A stretch of DNA of 64,000 nt from Oscillospiraceae bacterium (GCA_017829005.1 JAGAJF010000150.1:1-64000); one strand, 5' to 3'. Shown: positions 23,890-32,187, counted from the stretch's first letter. A program made the numbers and translations. Notes: a model not told the origin generated them from the letters alone.

Positions 23890-24300
23890 ATGAATATCAA
23901 AAAATCGGTCATAGCTGTGTCTGCAGTCATATTCTGTTCCTTTGCAGGCTTATGTGTCTACGCTTTATATGAGGGTCCGAGCATTTCCGATAATACCGTA
24001 TACTCCTTCGGAAGCTCCGATAAATTCAGCGACAGCGAACTAAAAGCTGCTTCGGATAATATCAGGGAATATTTTAAGGCAAACCTTCATTTTGGTGATG
24101 ACCGTCGTCCCTGTGAGCTGATGGAGCTTAGCTATGATGAAAGCAGTCGGGACAATATGGGATCGGGCAATGATGTTATATGGTTTGATTCGAAGGTGAG
24201 AATGTTCATTGACGGCGAAGAGGTCATAGATAAGTCACTGAAATTTGCGGTTTATAAGGAAAACGGCGAATATAAAAAAGTGACCTTCGGAAGATGCTGA
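23890..24300 (+). CDS. Exported or membrane-anchored DUF4829-like protein
   Basis: 136 residues. An N-terminal hydrophobic stretch (KKSVIAVSAVIFCSFAGLCV) acts as signal peptide or anchor. The outside part has FSDSELKAASDNIREYFKAN followed by CELMELSYDE, a pattern seen in DUF4829-type proteins of Clostridia. The family name is tentative. ATG 23890 follows GGGGGAGATC. It is the third gene of the small immunity-like cluster. Confidence 0.6.
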   Translation: MNIKKSVIAVSAVIFCSFAGLCVYALYEGPSISDNTVYSFGSSDKFSDSELKAASDNIREYFKANLHFGDDRRPCELMELSYDESSRDNMGSGNDVIWFDSKVRMFIDGEEVIDKSLKFAVYKENGEYKKVTFGRC

Positions 24301-24356
24301 TGTGAATAAGAGAGCAGTGTACGGCAAGATGCATTTCAAGCGGAAATTAGCCAAAC

Positions 24357-24971
24357 TTACTTTCTGTCAATAGCGATCTTATTAAACTCCGGAAATATAA
24401 TGACAAATACAAATAAAATTAAAGAAATTCCTATTAAACAGCCTACAAACAATTTGGCAATCAAGAATGATACACCGGAAAACAATGTGACCACGTTTTC
24501 GTCAGTGTACATTTTCACCGTTTCAAGACCGATAGGATTTACCGAGTACTTATATACAGTATTTCCGATTTTTTTCTCACGTTCAAAAGATGGCATATTA
24601 TATCCATCATTTTCTTCACTTTTCTCATATTCTCCGTTAAAATTATAAAAAAATTTGCGGCTATATTGGTGCATACATATCATATCATCTTCGCAAGTTA
24701 CTGCTTCAACACCGCCTCGGATATTGCGTATGATTTCATATTTAATTAGATCACCGTTATTATCATATATGTATAAATGATGATATTCGCCGTTAATTGG
24801 GTTATTGACTACAACAGCGGTGTTGCGGCTGATATCTGTGACAAACCCTGCAACCAACAGCTGATTTCGTAAGTAAAACGGAATAAAAAATACTAAACAC
24901 AATATGGTTTCAACTATCAGCACATTTCTTTTAGCCTTGCTGTTAATAAAATCCAGTTTGAATTTTCCCAA
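24357..24971 (-). CDS. Two-helix membrane protein, unknown function
   Basis: 204 residues. One transmembrane segment near the N-terminus (VLIVETILCLVFFIPFYL) and one near the C-terminus (FLIAKLFVGCLIGISLILFVFV) flank a ~120-residue outer domain rich in Tyr and Asn. No family recognised. The start appears to be TTG at 24971, eight bases after AAGG; no better ATG exists. The sequence just upstream shares a 27-bp block with the toxI promoter region. Its AT-rich, Asn-rich composition differs from the housekeeping genes around, which suggests acquired DNA. Confidence 0.6.
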   Translation of the reverse strand: MGKFKLDFINSKAKRNVLIVETILCLVFFIPFYLRNQLLVAGFVTDISRNTAVVVNNPINGEYHHLYIYDNNGDLIKYEIIRNIRGGVEAVTCEDDMICMHQYSRKFFYNFNGEYEKSEENDGYNMPSFEREKKIGNTVYKYSVNPIGLETVKMYTDENVVTLFSGVSFLIAKLFVGCLIGISLILFVFVIIFPEFNKIAIDRK

Positions 24972-25003
24972 AATTACAACCTTCTTTCACTGCATTTAAC
25001 TCA

Positions 25004-25030
25004 CACAGATGTCAAGCGAGATCTCAGCCT
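25004..25030. repeat. 27-bp direct repeat flanking the ToxIN locus, left copy
   Basis: CACAGATGTCAAGC, five variable bases, CTCAGCCT. The right copy lies at 25810-25836 with the same spacing, exactly 806 bp away. On the minus strand it contains TTGACA. Confidence 0.8.
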
Positions 25031-25044
25031 GATTTTTGTCTGTA

Positions 25045-25581
25045 TCAGGTTACCTCCGATAAACATTGTTCTGATTTGCTGTGTTCGTTAAGATATTCGC
25101 TATACGCTTTTTCAAGAAGCTTGAAGTCGCAGGAGTTGCTTTTCAAAGCAGGGGTTGAGTATGTGTTTACATCTGAATATGTACGCAGAGCCTTTTCAAA
25201 AATTGCGTCACGATTTCTTCTGCAGGCTGCAAGCTCATTCAAGACTAATCTTTGTCTGCCCGTTTCGATCATAGTTTTGATGTCAAGGGGTATTAGACAG
25301 CAATGTGGTATGGGTATCATATATCTGAATCTGAGAGAACCTTTTATCGGTTCTTTCTTATCCTTAGTTTTGATAAGCATACTGTACTGATCTTTTTTTA
25401 TCTTTGAGGACACAGGCACAAAGTAGTTTATTCCGTTTATATCAAGCACAGCTCCGTAAACAAATTTGCTTCGGTTGGCATACGTTACATTCGGAACGCA
25501 GGTAAAGCCCCTGTGAGAAATTTCGTATTTTTTCAGATAATCAATATAATCTGTATCGACATAATAAAAACGTATATCCAT
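25045..25581 (-). CDS. toxN: Type III toxin-antitoxin endoribonuclease, ToxN/AbiQ family
   Basis: 178 residues. ToxN-family toxins are sequence-specific endoribonucleases held inactive by their repeat-RNA antitoxin, and several abort phage infection. Seen here: FYYVDTDYIDYLKKYE at the N-terminus, RSKFVYGAVLDINGINYFVP with the basic/aromatic strand, VSSKIKKDQY (Ser-Ser-Lys active-site region) and RFRYMIPIPHCCLIPLD, followed by a helical C-terminal part. Length fits (160-200). The gene lies just downstream of 42-nt tandem repeats and a terminator hairpin on the same strand, the invariant order of type III systems. Confidence 0.9.
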   Translation of the reverse strand: MDIRFYYVDTDYIDYLKKYEISHRGFTCVPNVTYANRSKFVYGAVLDINGINYFVPVSSKIKKDQYSMLIKTKDKKEPIKGSLRFRYMIPIPHCCLIPLDIKTMIETGRQRLVLNELAACRRNRDAIFEKALRTYSDVNTYSTPALKSNSCDFKLLEKAYSEYLNEHSKSEQCLSEVT

Positions 25582-25586
25582 ATTTT

Positions 25587-25630
25587 CCCCCGAAAAGATA
25601 AGTGGGGATAAGATATGCTCCTATCCCCAT
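25587..25630 (-). terminator. Leaky terminator between toxI and toxN
   Basis: On the minus strand TGGGGATA pairs with TATCCCCA (25603-25629), followed by a T-rich CTTATCTTTTC. Type III loci use such a partial terminator to set a high RNA-to-toxin ratio. Confidence 0.8.
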
Positions 25631-25786
25631 TTATTATTGCTTTTAAGCCGCATTTTTTATGAGAGCAGCGGAACGCTCACAGAAATAAGCCGCATTTTGG
25701 CTGAGAGCAGCGGAACGCTCACAGAAATATGCCGCATTTTTTATGAGAGCAGCGGAACGCTCACAAGATGAGCAATAACATCGTTC
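25603..25786 (-). ncRNA. toxI: ToxI antitoxin RNA: three 42-nt pseudoknot repeats
   Basis: Three tandem 42-nt units at 25645-25686, 25687-25728 and 25729-25770, nearly identical. Read on the minus strand each unit contains GAGC-GUU-CCGC-U-GCUC-(11 nt)-GCGG. GAGC pairs with GCUC and the loop CCGC pairs with the downstream GCGG, which is an H-type pseudoknot as in characterised ToxI RNAs. The middle repeat varies only in the A/U-rich linker and keeps both stems. ToxN would cut the precursor at each unit and bind the products. Unit length is a multiple of three, so a spurious repetitive reading frame crosses it. Confidence 0.92.
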
Positions 25787-25792
25787 ACCTAT

Positions 25793-25821
25793 ATTATAAC
25801 TCAAACTTCCACAGATGTCAA
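25793..25821 (-). promoter_or_regulatory. Consensus promoter of toxIN
   Basis: On the minus strand TTGACA (25816-25821), a 17-bp spacer and TATAAT (25793-25798): a perfect sigma-A consensus, expected for the strongly made antitoxin RNA. The start should lie near 25786. Confidence 0.92.
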
Positions 25822-25836
25822 GCAAAAACTCAGCCT
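25810..25836. repeat. 27-bp direct repeat flanking the ToxIN locus, right copy
   Basis: Same block as 25004-25030 (22 of 27 positions). It spans the stop codon of the upstream minus-strand gene and the -35 box of the toxI promoter. Confidence 0.8.
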
Positions 25837-27365
25837 ATCTTATTTACCTCGTCAAGCAGTACCTTCTTAGCCTCAAGGCTGGTAAGAGCGCTGCCAACGA
25901 GAAGATCCATTCTGTAGCGGATATATTCCTCGTAAAGGTCGGTGCCGAAAACATTTTCGGTAATGAGAGCCTTGTACTTAGCCTCGCTGCAGTTTCCGGA
26001 AACAAGGCAGAGGGTCTGCTCAAGCATAAGCATCTTTCTGTCTCTGGGAGAAGCGGAATTGTCGCCGCTGAGACGAACCAGCTGTTCGAGAACAGCAAGT
26101 CTGTCCTTTCTGACGGAAAGAGAGGTGTCGGAAATGCCTGCGGCAGTGCGTATAGCATTGGTCTTGAACGCTTCGTCCGCAAAGGGGAAGATGCCGTAGG
26201 GTATATCGCCCTCGGAAACCACCTTGTAAATATCCTTGTCAAGCACGGGATAGATAAGCTCCTCGTAAACGGGTGCAAAGAAGTAGTCGGAAGCGTCCTT
26301 GAAGATAATGGGATATTTCCAGCAAAGCTCTGTTCCGCCCAGAGAGGTGTCGTTGCAGGGAGCCTTTTCGGTGGTGTAGAAGCTGTTGTAATCGGTGCTG
26401 CACTTATTGCTTGTAAGCTCGGTGAGCTTTGCGGCGCTGTAATCGCCGGTATCGTCACGGTCGCAGTCGAGGAAGGTTCTTACGCCGCTTGCGCACTTGC
26501 GGTAAAGGCTCTCACAGAACTCGGGAACGTTTATGTACTTGCCGAAATAATCCGAAGCAAAGGAAGCGGTAACGTCGTCGCTCAGAAGCTCCACATCGTC
26601 CTCCTTGTCTGTCCTGTACTTCTTTGTGATAAAGGTAACTATCCTCTCCTTGACAAGAGCAGTTTCCTTTTCGGAAAGGGTGGCAAACTCTATCCTGTCG
26701 AAGATGATATCAAGCATAAGGCTCTTGGGAACAAATCCGTTTAAATATTTGAAGCGGTCATTTGTAAGGAGCATAGCCATCTTGGGCAGAATCTTCTGCT
26801 GCTCGGAAACGCTGGTGGGTATCTTGTTGGACATTACGCCCAGATATGCCAGCATCTCGGCGTATTTCTTCATTATTTTTGCCTCGGAAAGGAAGTTGAA
26901 GAAATAGCCGTAAACATATTTCTTGAAGAAATCCTTTACGCTTTCAAAGAGAGCTGTGTCAGCGTTTATCTGAGCCTTGAAGCCTTCGATCACGTTAATA
27001 GCATTCTTGGGAGCAACAGTCTCCTCCCCGCCGTTTACAGCCTTGATAGCCTCGGCGTGGGACTTGAAGAAAAGCTTGCCCATTGTATGGCAGCTGCAGT
27101 CGGGGTCTGCGCCGTTCTTCTTCTCCTCGCTGTAGGACCAGATAAGATATGCGCGGTGCATATTTTTGAGAGTGTCCTCAGATTTTGCGGTAAGCTCCTT
27201 CTCGTCCACCTTCCAGCTTGAGGAAAGGTGTCCCGTAGCGTTGAAATCCGCAAGGATAGCCTCTATCTCCTCCTTGAATGCGGCATAGGCGGGGGAGTTA
27301 TCCATATAGATAACTGCGTCCATAAGCTCGGGTGCGATGGTGGTAAGGTCTAAACGTACGCTCAT
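25830..27365 (-). CDS. Large cytoplasmic protein of unknown function
   Basis: 511 residues with no signal peptide or membrane segment. The N-terminus is MSVRLDLTTIAPELMDAVIY; the rest is helix-rich with scattered cysteines (DPDCSCHTMGKLFF; VRTFLDCDRDDTGDY; GGTELCWKYPIIF) that do not form a recognisable metal motif. I do not recognise the family. Codon use is like that of well-expressed genes here. It starts behind AAAGGAC and follows pyrE by 43 bp on the same strand, so the two may be co-transcribed. Its last codons lie inside the right copy of the ToxIN-flanking repeat. Confidence 0.8.
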   Translation of the reverse strand: MSVRLDLTTIAPELMDAVIYMDNSPAYAAFKEEIEAILADFNATGHLSSSWKVDEKELTAKSEDTLKNMHRAYLIWSYSEEKKNGADPDCSCHTMGKLFFKSHAEAIKAVNGGEETVAPKNAINVIEGFKAQINADTALFESVKDFFKKYVYGYFFNFLSEAKIMKKYAEMLAYLGVMSNKIPTSVSEQQKILPKMAMLLTNDRFKYLNGFVPKSLMLDIIFDRIEFATLSEKETALVKERIVTFITKKYRTDKEDDVELLSDDVTASFASDYFGKYINVPEFCESLYRKCASGVRTFLDCDRDDTGDYSAAKLTELTSNKCSTDYNSFYTTEKAPCNDTSLGGTELCWKYPIIFKDASDYFFAPVYEELIYPVLDKDIYKVVSEGDIPYGIFPFADEAFKTNAIRTAAGISDTSLSVRKDRLAVLEQLVRLSGDNSASPRDRKMLMLEQTLCLVSGNCSEAKYKALITENVFGTDLYEEYIRYRMDLLVGSALTSLEAKKVLLDEVNKIG

Positions 27366-27408
27366 TGGTAAGACAGTCCTTTCTGAAAATATTTATTATA
27401 AGCTTTGA

Positions 27409-28062
27409 TCATACTCCGTAGGTGCTGCGGTATTCCTTCATCTTTTCAAGGTACTCCTGTCCGCCGATAATGCCCTCTTCAATAGCGGAGATGATGTCGT
27501 TTATATTTACGATGGAATAAACCTTAATGCCATAGTCCTTGTATGCCTGCTGTACAGCGGAAAGGTCGGTATCGAGAGCCTTTTCCATTCTGTCAACGGT
27601 AATGACCATAGCGGTGATGTCCACATCTGCAGCGTCCTTGAGCTTGGGGTAGACCTCTTTAAGCGCCTTGCCCGAGGTCATAACGTCCTCGATGATGACT
27701 ACCTTTTCGCCCTTCTTTGGCTGTCTGCCCACGAAAAGACCGCCCTCGCCGTGATCCTTTGCCTCCTTGCGGTCAAAGCAGAAGCCAACGTCCATATCAT
27801 ATTTCTGGGAAAGTGCCATAGCCGCACAGGAAGCCAGGGGGATACCCTTGTATGCGGGACCGAAAAGGCACTCTGCCTCAATTCCGTTTTCCTTTATGCA
27901 GTCTGCGTAGAAGCCGCCCAGACGGGCAAGCTGAGCGCCTGTGTTGTAGTTGCCCGTATTGATGAAATAGGGAGCCTTTCTGCCGCTCTTGAGAGTGAAA
28001 TCCCCGAAGGTAAGCACACCGCAGTCCGCCATAAATTTAATGAATTCGTTTTTATAACTCAT
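27409..28062 (-). CDS. pyrE: Orotate phosphoribosyltransferase PyrE
   Basis: Converts orotate and PRPP to OMP in pyrimidine synthesis. 217 residues from ATG 28062 (MSYKNEFIKFMADCGVLTFG). Substrate segments are FTLKSGRKAPYFINTG, CLFGPAYKGIPLA, FDRKEAKDHGEGG and the PRPP loop VVIIEDVMTSGKALKE. The start follows GAAAGGATC at good spacing; an upstream in-frame start near 28113 would lie inside the leader hairpin and is rejected. No other pyrimidine genes are near. The leader carries a short hairpin (28091-28109) of unknown purpose. Confidence 0.96.
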   Translation of the reverse strand: MSYKNEFIKFMADCGVLTFGDFTLKSGRKAPYFINTGNYNTGAQLARLGGFYADCIKENGIEAECLFGPAYKGIPLASCAAMALSQKYDMDVGFCFDRKEAKDHGEGGLFVGRQPKKGEKVVIIEDVMTSGKALKEVYPKLKDAADVDITAMVITVDRMEKALDTDLSAVQQAYKDYGIKVYSIVNINDIISAIEEGIIGGQEYLEKMKEYRSTYGV

Positions 28063-28139
28063 ACTTTCAAAGATCCTTTCGGACGCTTGTATTCCTTTTG
28101 ACAAGGAATGCAAACATCAATAGTCATATATATGAAATA

Positions 28140-28168
28140 ATTATAACATATTTATTTGTGCATTTCAA
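28140..28168 (-). promoter_or_regulatory. Promoter of pyrE
   Basis: On the minus strand TTGAAA (28163-28168), 17-bp spacer, TATAAT (28140-28145). A leader hairpin ATTCCTT/AAGGAAT follows at 28091-28109. Confidence 0.8.
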
Positions 28169-28198
28169 CAGGTTTTGAAAATATTAGCATAAAATATT

Positions 28199-28227
28199 TT
28201 GCAATTTTATTGTTGATATGGTATAAT
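28199..28227 (+). promoter_or_regulatory. Promoter of the RNA methyltransferase operon
   Basis: TTGCAA (28199-28204), 17-bp spacer, TATAAT (28222-28227), divergent from the pyrE promoter and 41 bp before the gene. Confidence 0.85.
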
Positions 28228-28267
28228 AACAAGCGTAGAAAAATGTCTCATAAGGAGATTAGTATAA

Positions 28268-29098
28268 ATGCCGAACATCATTCACGTGACCGATCTGTCC
28301 GAGGAGGGCGTAAGCGTTTTCTCAAAGCTCACAGAAGCGCAGCTGAGAAACCGCCTTGAACCCGAAAAGGGCATATTCATAGCCGAAAGTCCCAAGGTAA
28401 TAGACCTTGCCTTAAACGAGGGATATGAGCCTGTTTCCCTGCTTATGGAGCCAAAGCACATAGATGGGCAGGGAAAGGCGATAATAGAGCGCTGCGGCGA
28501 TATCCCCGTATACACCGCCGAGAGAAGCGTCCTGGCGAGCCTTGCGGGATTTGAGCTTACAAGAGGCGTTCTCTGCGCAATGAAAAGACCCCTTCTTCCC
28601 TCCCCAGAGGAGATCTGTAAAGACGCAAGGCGCATTGCCGTGCTTGAAAATATAATGGACTCCACAAATATCGGAGCAATATTCCGCTCGGCGGCGGCGC
28701 TGGATATGGACGCTGTTCTAATAACCCCCTCCTGCTGCGACCCCCTTTGCAGAAGAGCGGTAAGAGTAAGTATGGGAACAATTCTGCAGGTGCCATGGAC
28801 GAGGATAGGAAACGTTCCCTCCGACTGGAGCGAAGGCGGAACGGACAGGCTCAGGGAACTTGGCTTCAAAACTGCCGCAATGGCTCTGAGCGATAACTCT
28901 GTAAGCATTGACGACCCCGTTTTGAAATCGGAGGAGCGGCTTGCAATAGTGCTTGGAGCAGAGGGAGACGGGCTTGCGAAGGAAACTATCGCAAGCTGTG
29001 ATTATACCGTAAAAATACCCATGTCTCACGGCGTGGATTCACTTAACGTTGCCGCTGCGGGGGCAGTGGCTTTCTGGGAGCTGAGAGTAAGAAAATGA
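28268..29098 (+). CDS. TrmH/SpoU-family RNA 2'-O-methyltransferase
   Basis: 276 residues. SPOUT methyltransferases use SAM bound in a knot to methylate rRNA or tRNA ribose. The N-terminal substrate-binding segment (KLTEAQLRNRLEPEKGIFIAES) is followed by the three knot motifs: MDSTNIGAIFRSAAALD, LAIVLGAEGDGL and VKIPMSHGVDSLNVAAAGAV. Length and the N-terminal extension suggest the 23S rRNA-modifying branch, but the target cannot be told. TAAGGAGA precedes ATG. The stop overlaps the next start (ATGA). Confidence 0.85.
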   Translation: MPNIIHVTDLSEEGVSVFSKLTEAQLRNRLEPEKGIFIAESPKVIDLALNEGYEPVSLLMEPKHIDGQGKAIIERCGDIPVYTAERSVLASLAGFELTRGVLCAMKRPLLPSPEEICKDARRIAVLENIMDSTNIGAIFRSAAALDMDAVLITPSCCDPLCRRAVRVSMGTILQVPWTRIGNVPSDWSEGGTDRLRELGFKTAAMALSDNSVSIDDPVLKSEERLAIVLGAEGDGLAKETIASCDYTVKIPMSHGVDSLNVAAAGAVAFWELRVRK

Positions 29099-29571
29099 GA
29101 AGAAAAGACCGTGAAATAACCGATATAAACAGCATTAAGGAAATTCTCGGGGAATGTAAGGTAATGCGTCTGGGAATGTGCCTTGACAATATTCCTTACG
29201 TGACCCCCGTTAATTTCGGCTATGAGCTTACGGAAAAGGGCTTTGTTTTCTATTTCCATTGTGCGCCCGAGGGAAAAAGGCTTGATATCATAAGACAAAA
29301 TCCCAATGTATTTGCGGAAATAGACAACGGCGGAATGCTCACCTCTGCCGAAAAAGCCTGTGGCTGGAGCTGTGATTACAAAAGCGTTATGGCGATGGGA
29401 ACGGCACGTGTGATAACCGAGAATGCCGAAAAGAAGCACGCTCTGTCCCTGCTTATGAACCACCAGACGGGGAAGGATTTTACCTTTGAGGACAATGACC
29501 TTGAAGGAGTATGCGTTGTTGCCGTTCAAATATCGGAAATAAGTGCAAAGGCAAGAATAACAAAAAAATGA
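29095..29571 (+). CDS. FMN-binding split-barrel protein, NimA/pyridoxamine-oxidase-like
   Basis: 158 residues. It shows the pattern of the flavin split-barrel proteins annotated as NimA-like: MRRKDREITDINSIKEIL, VMRLGMCLDNIPYVTPVNFGYE, FYFHCAPEGKRLDIIRQNPNV and WSCDYKSVMAMGTARV. Members bind FMN or haem; a role in nitroimidazole resistance holds only for some. It overlaps the methyltransferase stop by 4 bp, so it is translationally coupled. Substrate unknown. Confidence 0.8.
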   Translation: MRRKDREITDINSIKEILGECKVMRLGMCLDNIPYVTPVNFGYELTEKGFVFYFHCAPEGKRLDIIRQNPNVFAEIDNGGMLTSAEKACGWSCDYKSVMAMGTARVITENAEKKHALSLLMNHQTGKDFTFEDNDLEGVCVVAVQISEISAKARITKK

Positions 29572-29604
29572 CTAAAATTTGTGAAAGGATGGTAAAGTCC
29601 GGGT

Positions 29605-31500
29605 ATGAGCGTTTCCGCAAAATTCAAGGAACTGGACAGTAAGGTTGCAGATGCCACCAAGGAGGTCCGGTTAATATGCTATCTGCCTTTTTTGTTATAT
29701 GCCGTTACATTTTTTCTTATAGACCTTTTTTACTGCCGCACGCTGTTTATCAAGGTAAGCAATTATCCCTGGGATATAAGTCTGGACAAGATCATCACCT
29801 CCAACATTATTGCACTGAGCGCTCTTATTTTTATTCTTCCGAAAAAGGCGTCGGCAGCGGTATTTGCGGCATCGGCAGCCATATTGCACGCCTATGGCTT
29901 TGCCCAGCTTTGCTACAGCAGTCAGGACAATAATCTTTTCAGGCTCAAGACCATCACTGTAATGGGCGAGGGCTTAAAATATATGGACGGTATACTCAAA
30001 GGTATGTCTGTGGGCACGCTGCTTTGCTTTATCGGTATCTTTCTGCTTATAGCGGCGGTGACGGTCATCACATTAAAATTTATTCCCGGTCCTGCTCCGG
30101 GATTTGCGGGGCGGCTAAAGAAGATATTCAGCCTTGTAATTTTTATTCCCTCAGCGGTACTTGTCATGCTGCTGCCTTCTTTTATGGATAAAAGCGCGGC
30201 AACAGGCTATGGAAGCTATACTTCATACAATTACAGAAATTTCCTCAACGCTGTGGATCTGTATAATGACACCGATATTTTTATGCTGCTCCAGCGAGAT
30301 GCGGTATGCAGCATTAAAAGGGTGTTTCTTCCCGACCCCGGAACGTCGGAGGCAGATGAATATTTCAGCTCAAGACCAAAGCACGTTCCAAATGATAAGA
30401 CCGACATATTCAAAGGAAAAAATCTAATCTGCGTTATGATGGAAAGCCTCGATTACACTGCTATGACCGAAGAAAGCTGCCCCAATCTTACAAGAATGAT
30501 GAACGAAGGCATAAATTTCAGTAATTTCTATTCGGTGCGCTTCGGGGACGCATTTACCTTTGGTACGGAAATGTGCGTAAATACAGGGCTTGCAAACTCC
30601 TCGGGGTTTGCGGTGGGTTCCGATGAAGACGGAAGTCCGTTTCCGCTTTCGCTGGGATTTCTTTTCAGAAATAACGGTTATACGGCAAATGAATTTCATT
30701 TCAATGACCCGAGCTTTTATGACCGCGGAAATATGTCCCGCATTTTCGGTTATGAAAATTATTATAAATATGCCGATATTGCCGCTGACAAAAATCTGAA
30801 TTTTGAGATAGACGATACGCTTGTTACCGACGACTCTCTGTACGCAAAGCTGACGGAGGGAGAGCATTTTCTTGATTATGTTGTCACCTACAGCGCTCAT
30901 ATGCCTTACGGAACAAATGATGAGGTCTACAAGGAAGCTGTAAAAAGGCACCCCGAGCTTGCGGTGTCAGATCCCAAGGATATGGTCGGCGTTTTCAAAG
31001 CCAAAGCCTCTCTTACCGACGATTTGGCGGGAAAGCTTGTGGAAAGGCTTGAGGCAGACGGAAAGCTTGATGACACGGTAATATTGTTTTTCGCCGATCA
31101 TTACTGCTCGGTAATTGTAGAAACCGAAAGCGACGAGCTTGCCTGCCGCACGCCCTGTTTCATCTACGCCAAGGGAATAACTCCCGAGACTGTGGAAAAG
31201 GTATGCAACACCACAGATATCCTTCCAACCCTTGTGAATATGTTCGGAGTGGGAGACAGCGATGATTATGCGGGATATGACATATTCAGCGACAGCTATG
31301 AGGGATATGCATTCTTCCCCAATCTTTCGTGGGTCACATCGGAGGGAATGTTCATTCAGGGAAGCGGCGTGCAGAGCTTTGACGGAAGTACATTAGACGA
31401 TGAATACATAGAGCGGATGAATGAAACAGCTCTGAAACGGCTCAATATCAACGGCAGTATGCTTTTTTACGATTACTACCGCCGAAAGCAGCCGGAATAA
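29605..31500 (+). CDS. LTA synthase-like membrane sulfatase-fold phosphotransferase
   Basis: 631 residues. The N-terminal third has four or five membrane helices (about 26-44, 62-90, 132-155 and 172-192). The outer domain is of the alkaline-phosphatase/sulfatase superfamily as in LtaS: NLICVMMESLDYTAM (metal Glu), RFGDAFTFGTEM with the nucleophile Thr, and VILFFADHYCSV (metal Asp-His). Such enzymes move glycerol phosphate or related groups onto cell-envelope polymers. The region between helices and catalytic domain is shorter than in classical LtaS, so the exact product is uncertain. It follows the NimA-like gene by 33 bp. Confidence 0.82.
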   Translation: MSVSAKFKELDSKVADATKEVRLICYLPFLLYAVTFFLIDLFYCRTLFIKVSNYPWDISLDKIITSNIIALSALIFILPKKASAAVFAASAAILHAYGFAQLCYSSQDNNLFRLKTITVMGEGLKYMDGILKGMSVGTLLCFIGIFLLIAAVTVITLKFIPGPAPGFAGRLKKIFSLVIFIPSAVLVMLLPSFMDKSAATGYGSYTSYNYRNFLNAVDLYNDTDIFMLLQRDAVCSIKRVFLPDPGTSEADEYFSSRPKHVPNDKTDIFKGKNLICVMMESLDYTAMTEESCPNLTRMMNEGINFSNFYSVRFGDAFTFGTEMCVNTGLANSSGFAVGSDEDGSPFPLSLGFLFRNNGYTANEFHFNDPSFYDRGNMSRIFGYENYYKYADIAADKNLNFEIDDTLVTDDSLYAKLTEGEHFLDYVVTYSAHMPYGTNDEVYKEAVKRHPELAVSDPKDMVGVFKAKASLTDDLAGKLVERLEADGKLDDTVILFFADHYCSVIVETESDELACRTPCFIYAKGITPETVEKVCNTTDILPTLVNMFGVGDSDDYAGYDIFSDSYEGYAFFPNLSWVTSEGMFIQGSGVQSFDGSTLDDEYIERMNETALKRLNINGSMLFYDYYRRKQPE

Positions 31501-31518
31501 TATGAAAGGATAGGTCAA

Positions 31519-32187
31519 ATGAGAATAAGAAGGAAAAAATGGGCACGTCCCGAGCTGGAGGCTTGCCCCTATTACATAGACAACGCCGAGGAAATGAAGG
31601 GCAAATGGCACGAGGCATTCGGGAATAATTCCCGTCCGCTGTATCTTGAGCTTGGCTGCGGCAAGGGCGTTTTTGCGGCTCAGCACGCTCTCAGGTACCC
31701 CGATGTAAACATCATCGCCGCCGACATCAAGGCAGATATGCTTGCGGTGGGCAGGAGGACTGTTGAGAATATGTTCGGAGCGGTGGAGCGCACCCACGAC
31801 AACATAATGCTGCTGAGAATGAACATCGTGAACATCTCACAGCTCTTTGCGGAGAATGACACCGTTGACCGCATTTACATAAACTTCTGCAACCCCTGGA
31901 ACAGAGGCAAGCACAACAAGCGCCGCCTTACCCACCCGAGACAGCTTGAGCAGTATAAGAATATCTTAAAGCCTGAGGGCGAGCTTCGCTTCAAGACCGA
32001 TGATGACGAGCTTTTTGAGGACTCGGTGGAATATTTCAAGGAATGCGGCTGGGAGATAACCTACATCACAAGAGACCTCCATGCCGAAAATCTCCCCGAC
32101 AATCTCATTACCGAGCATGAGAGAATGTTTGCAAGCGAGGGCAAGAAGATAAAGTTTCTGACCGCATTGCCGCCAAAACTGCAATAA
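31519..32187 (+). CDS. trmB: tRNA (guanine-N7)-methyltransferase TrmB
   Basis: Methylates G46 of tRNA with SAM. 222 residues with N-terminal RKKWARPELEACPYYI, the SAM loop LYLELGCGKGVFAAQHA, RMNIVNISQLFAENDTVDRIYINFCNPWNRGKHNKRRLTHP-type core (family motif around Asn-Phe-x-x-Pro-Trp), and FKTDDDELFEDSVEYF. Length and order match bacterial TrmB. GAAAGGATAGG precedes ATG. Confidence 0.95.
   Translation: MRIRRKKWARPELEACPYYIDNAEEMKGKWHEAFGNNSRPLYLELGCGKGVFAAQHALRYPDVNIIAADIKADMLAVGRRTVENMFGAVERTHDNIMLLRMNIVNISQLFAENDTVDRIYINFCNPWNRGKHNKRRLTHPRQLEQYKNILKPEGELRFKTDDDELFEDSVEYFKECGWEITYITRDLHAENLPDNLITEHERMFASEGKKIKFLTALPPKLQ

Noticed and set aside
25643..25825. Repetitive 60-codon frame with a 14-residue repeat, or a small CRISPR array
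   Set aside because: The repeat is 42 nt with no spacers, so it is neither a CRISPR array nor a protein; position and pseudoknot potential identify it as the ToxI RNA.
25815..26744. Long plus-strand frame opposite the 511-residue gene
   Set aside because: It is the antisense shadow of the minus-strand gene, which has the better ribosome site and codon use.
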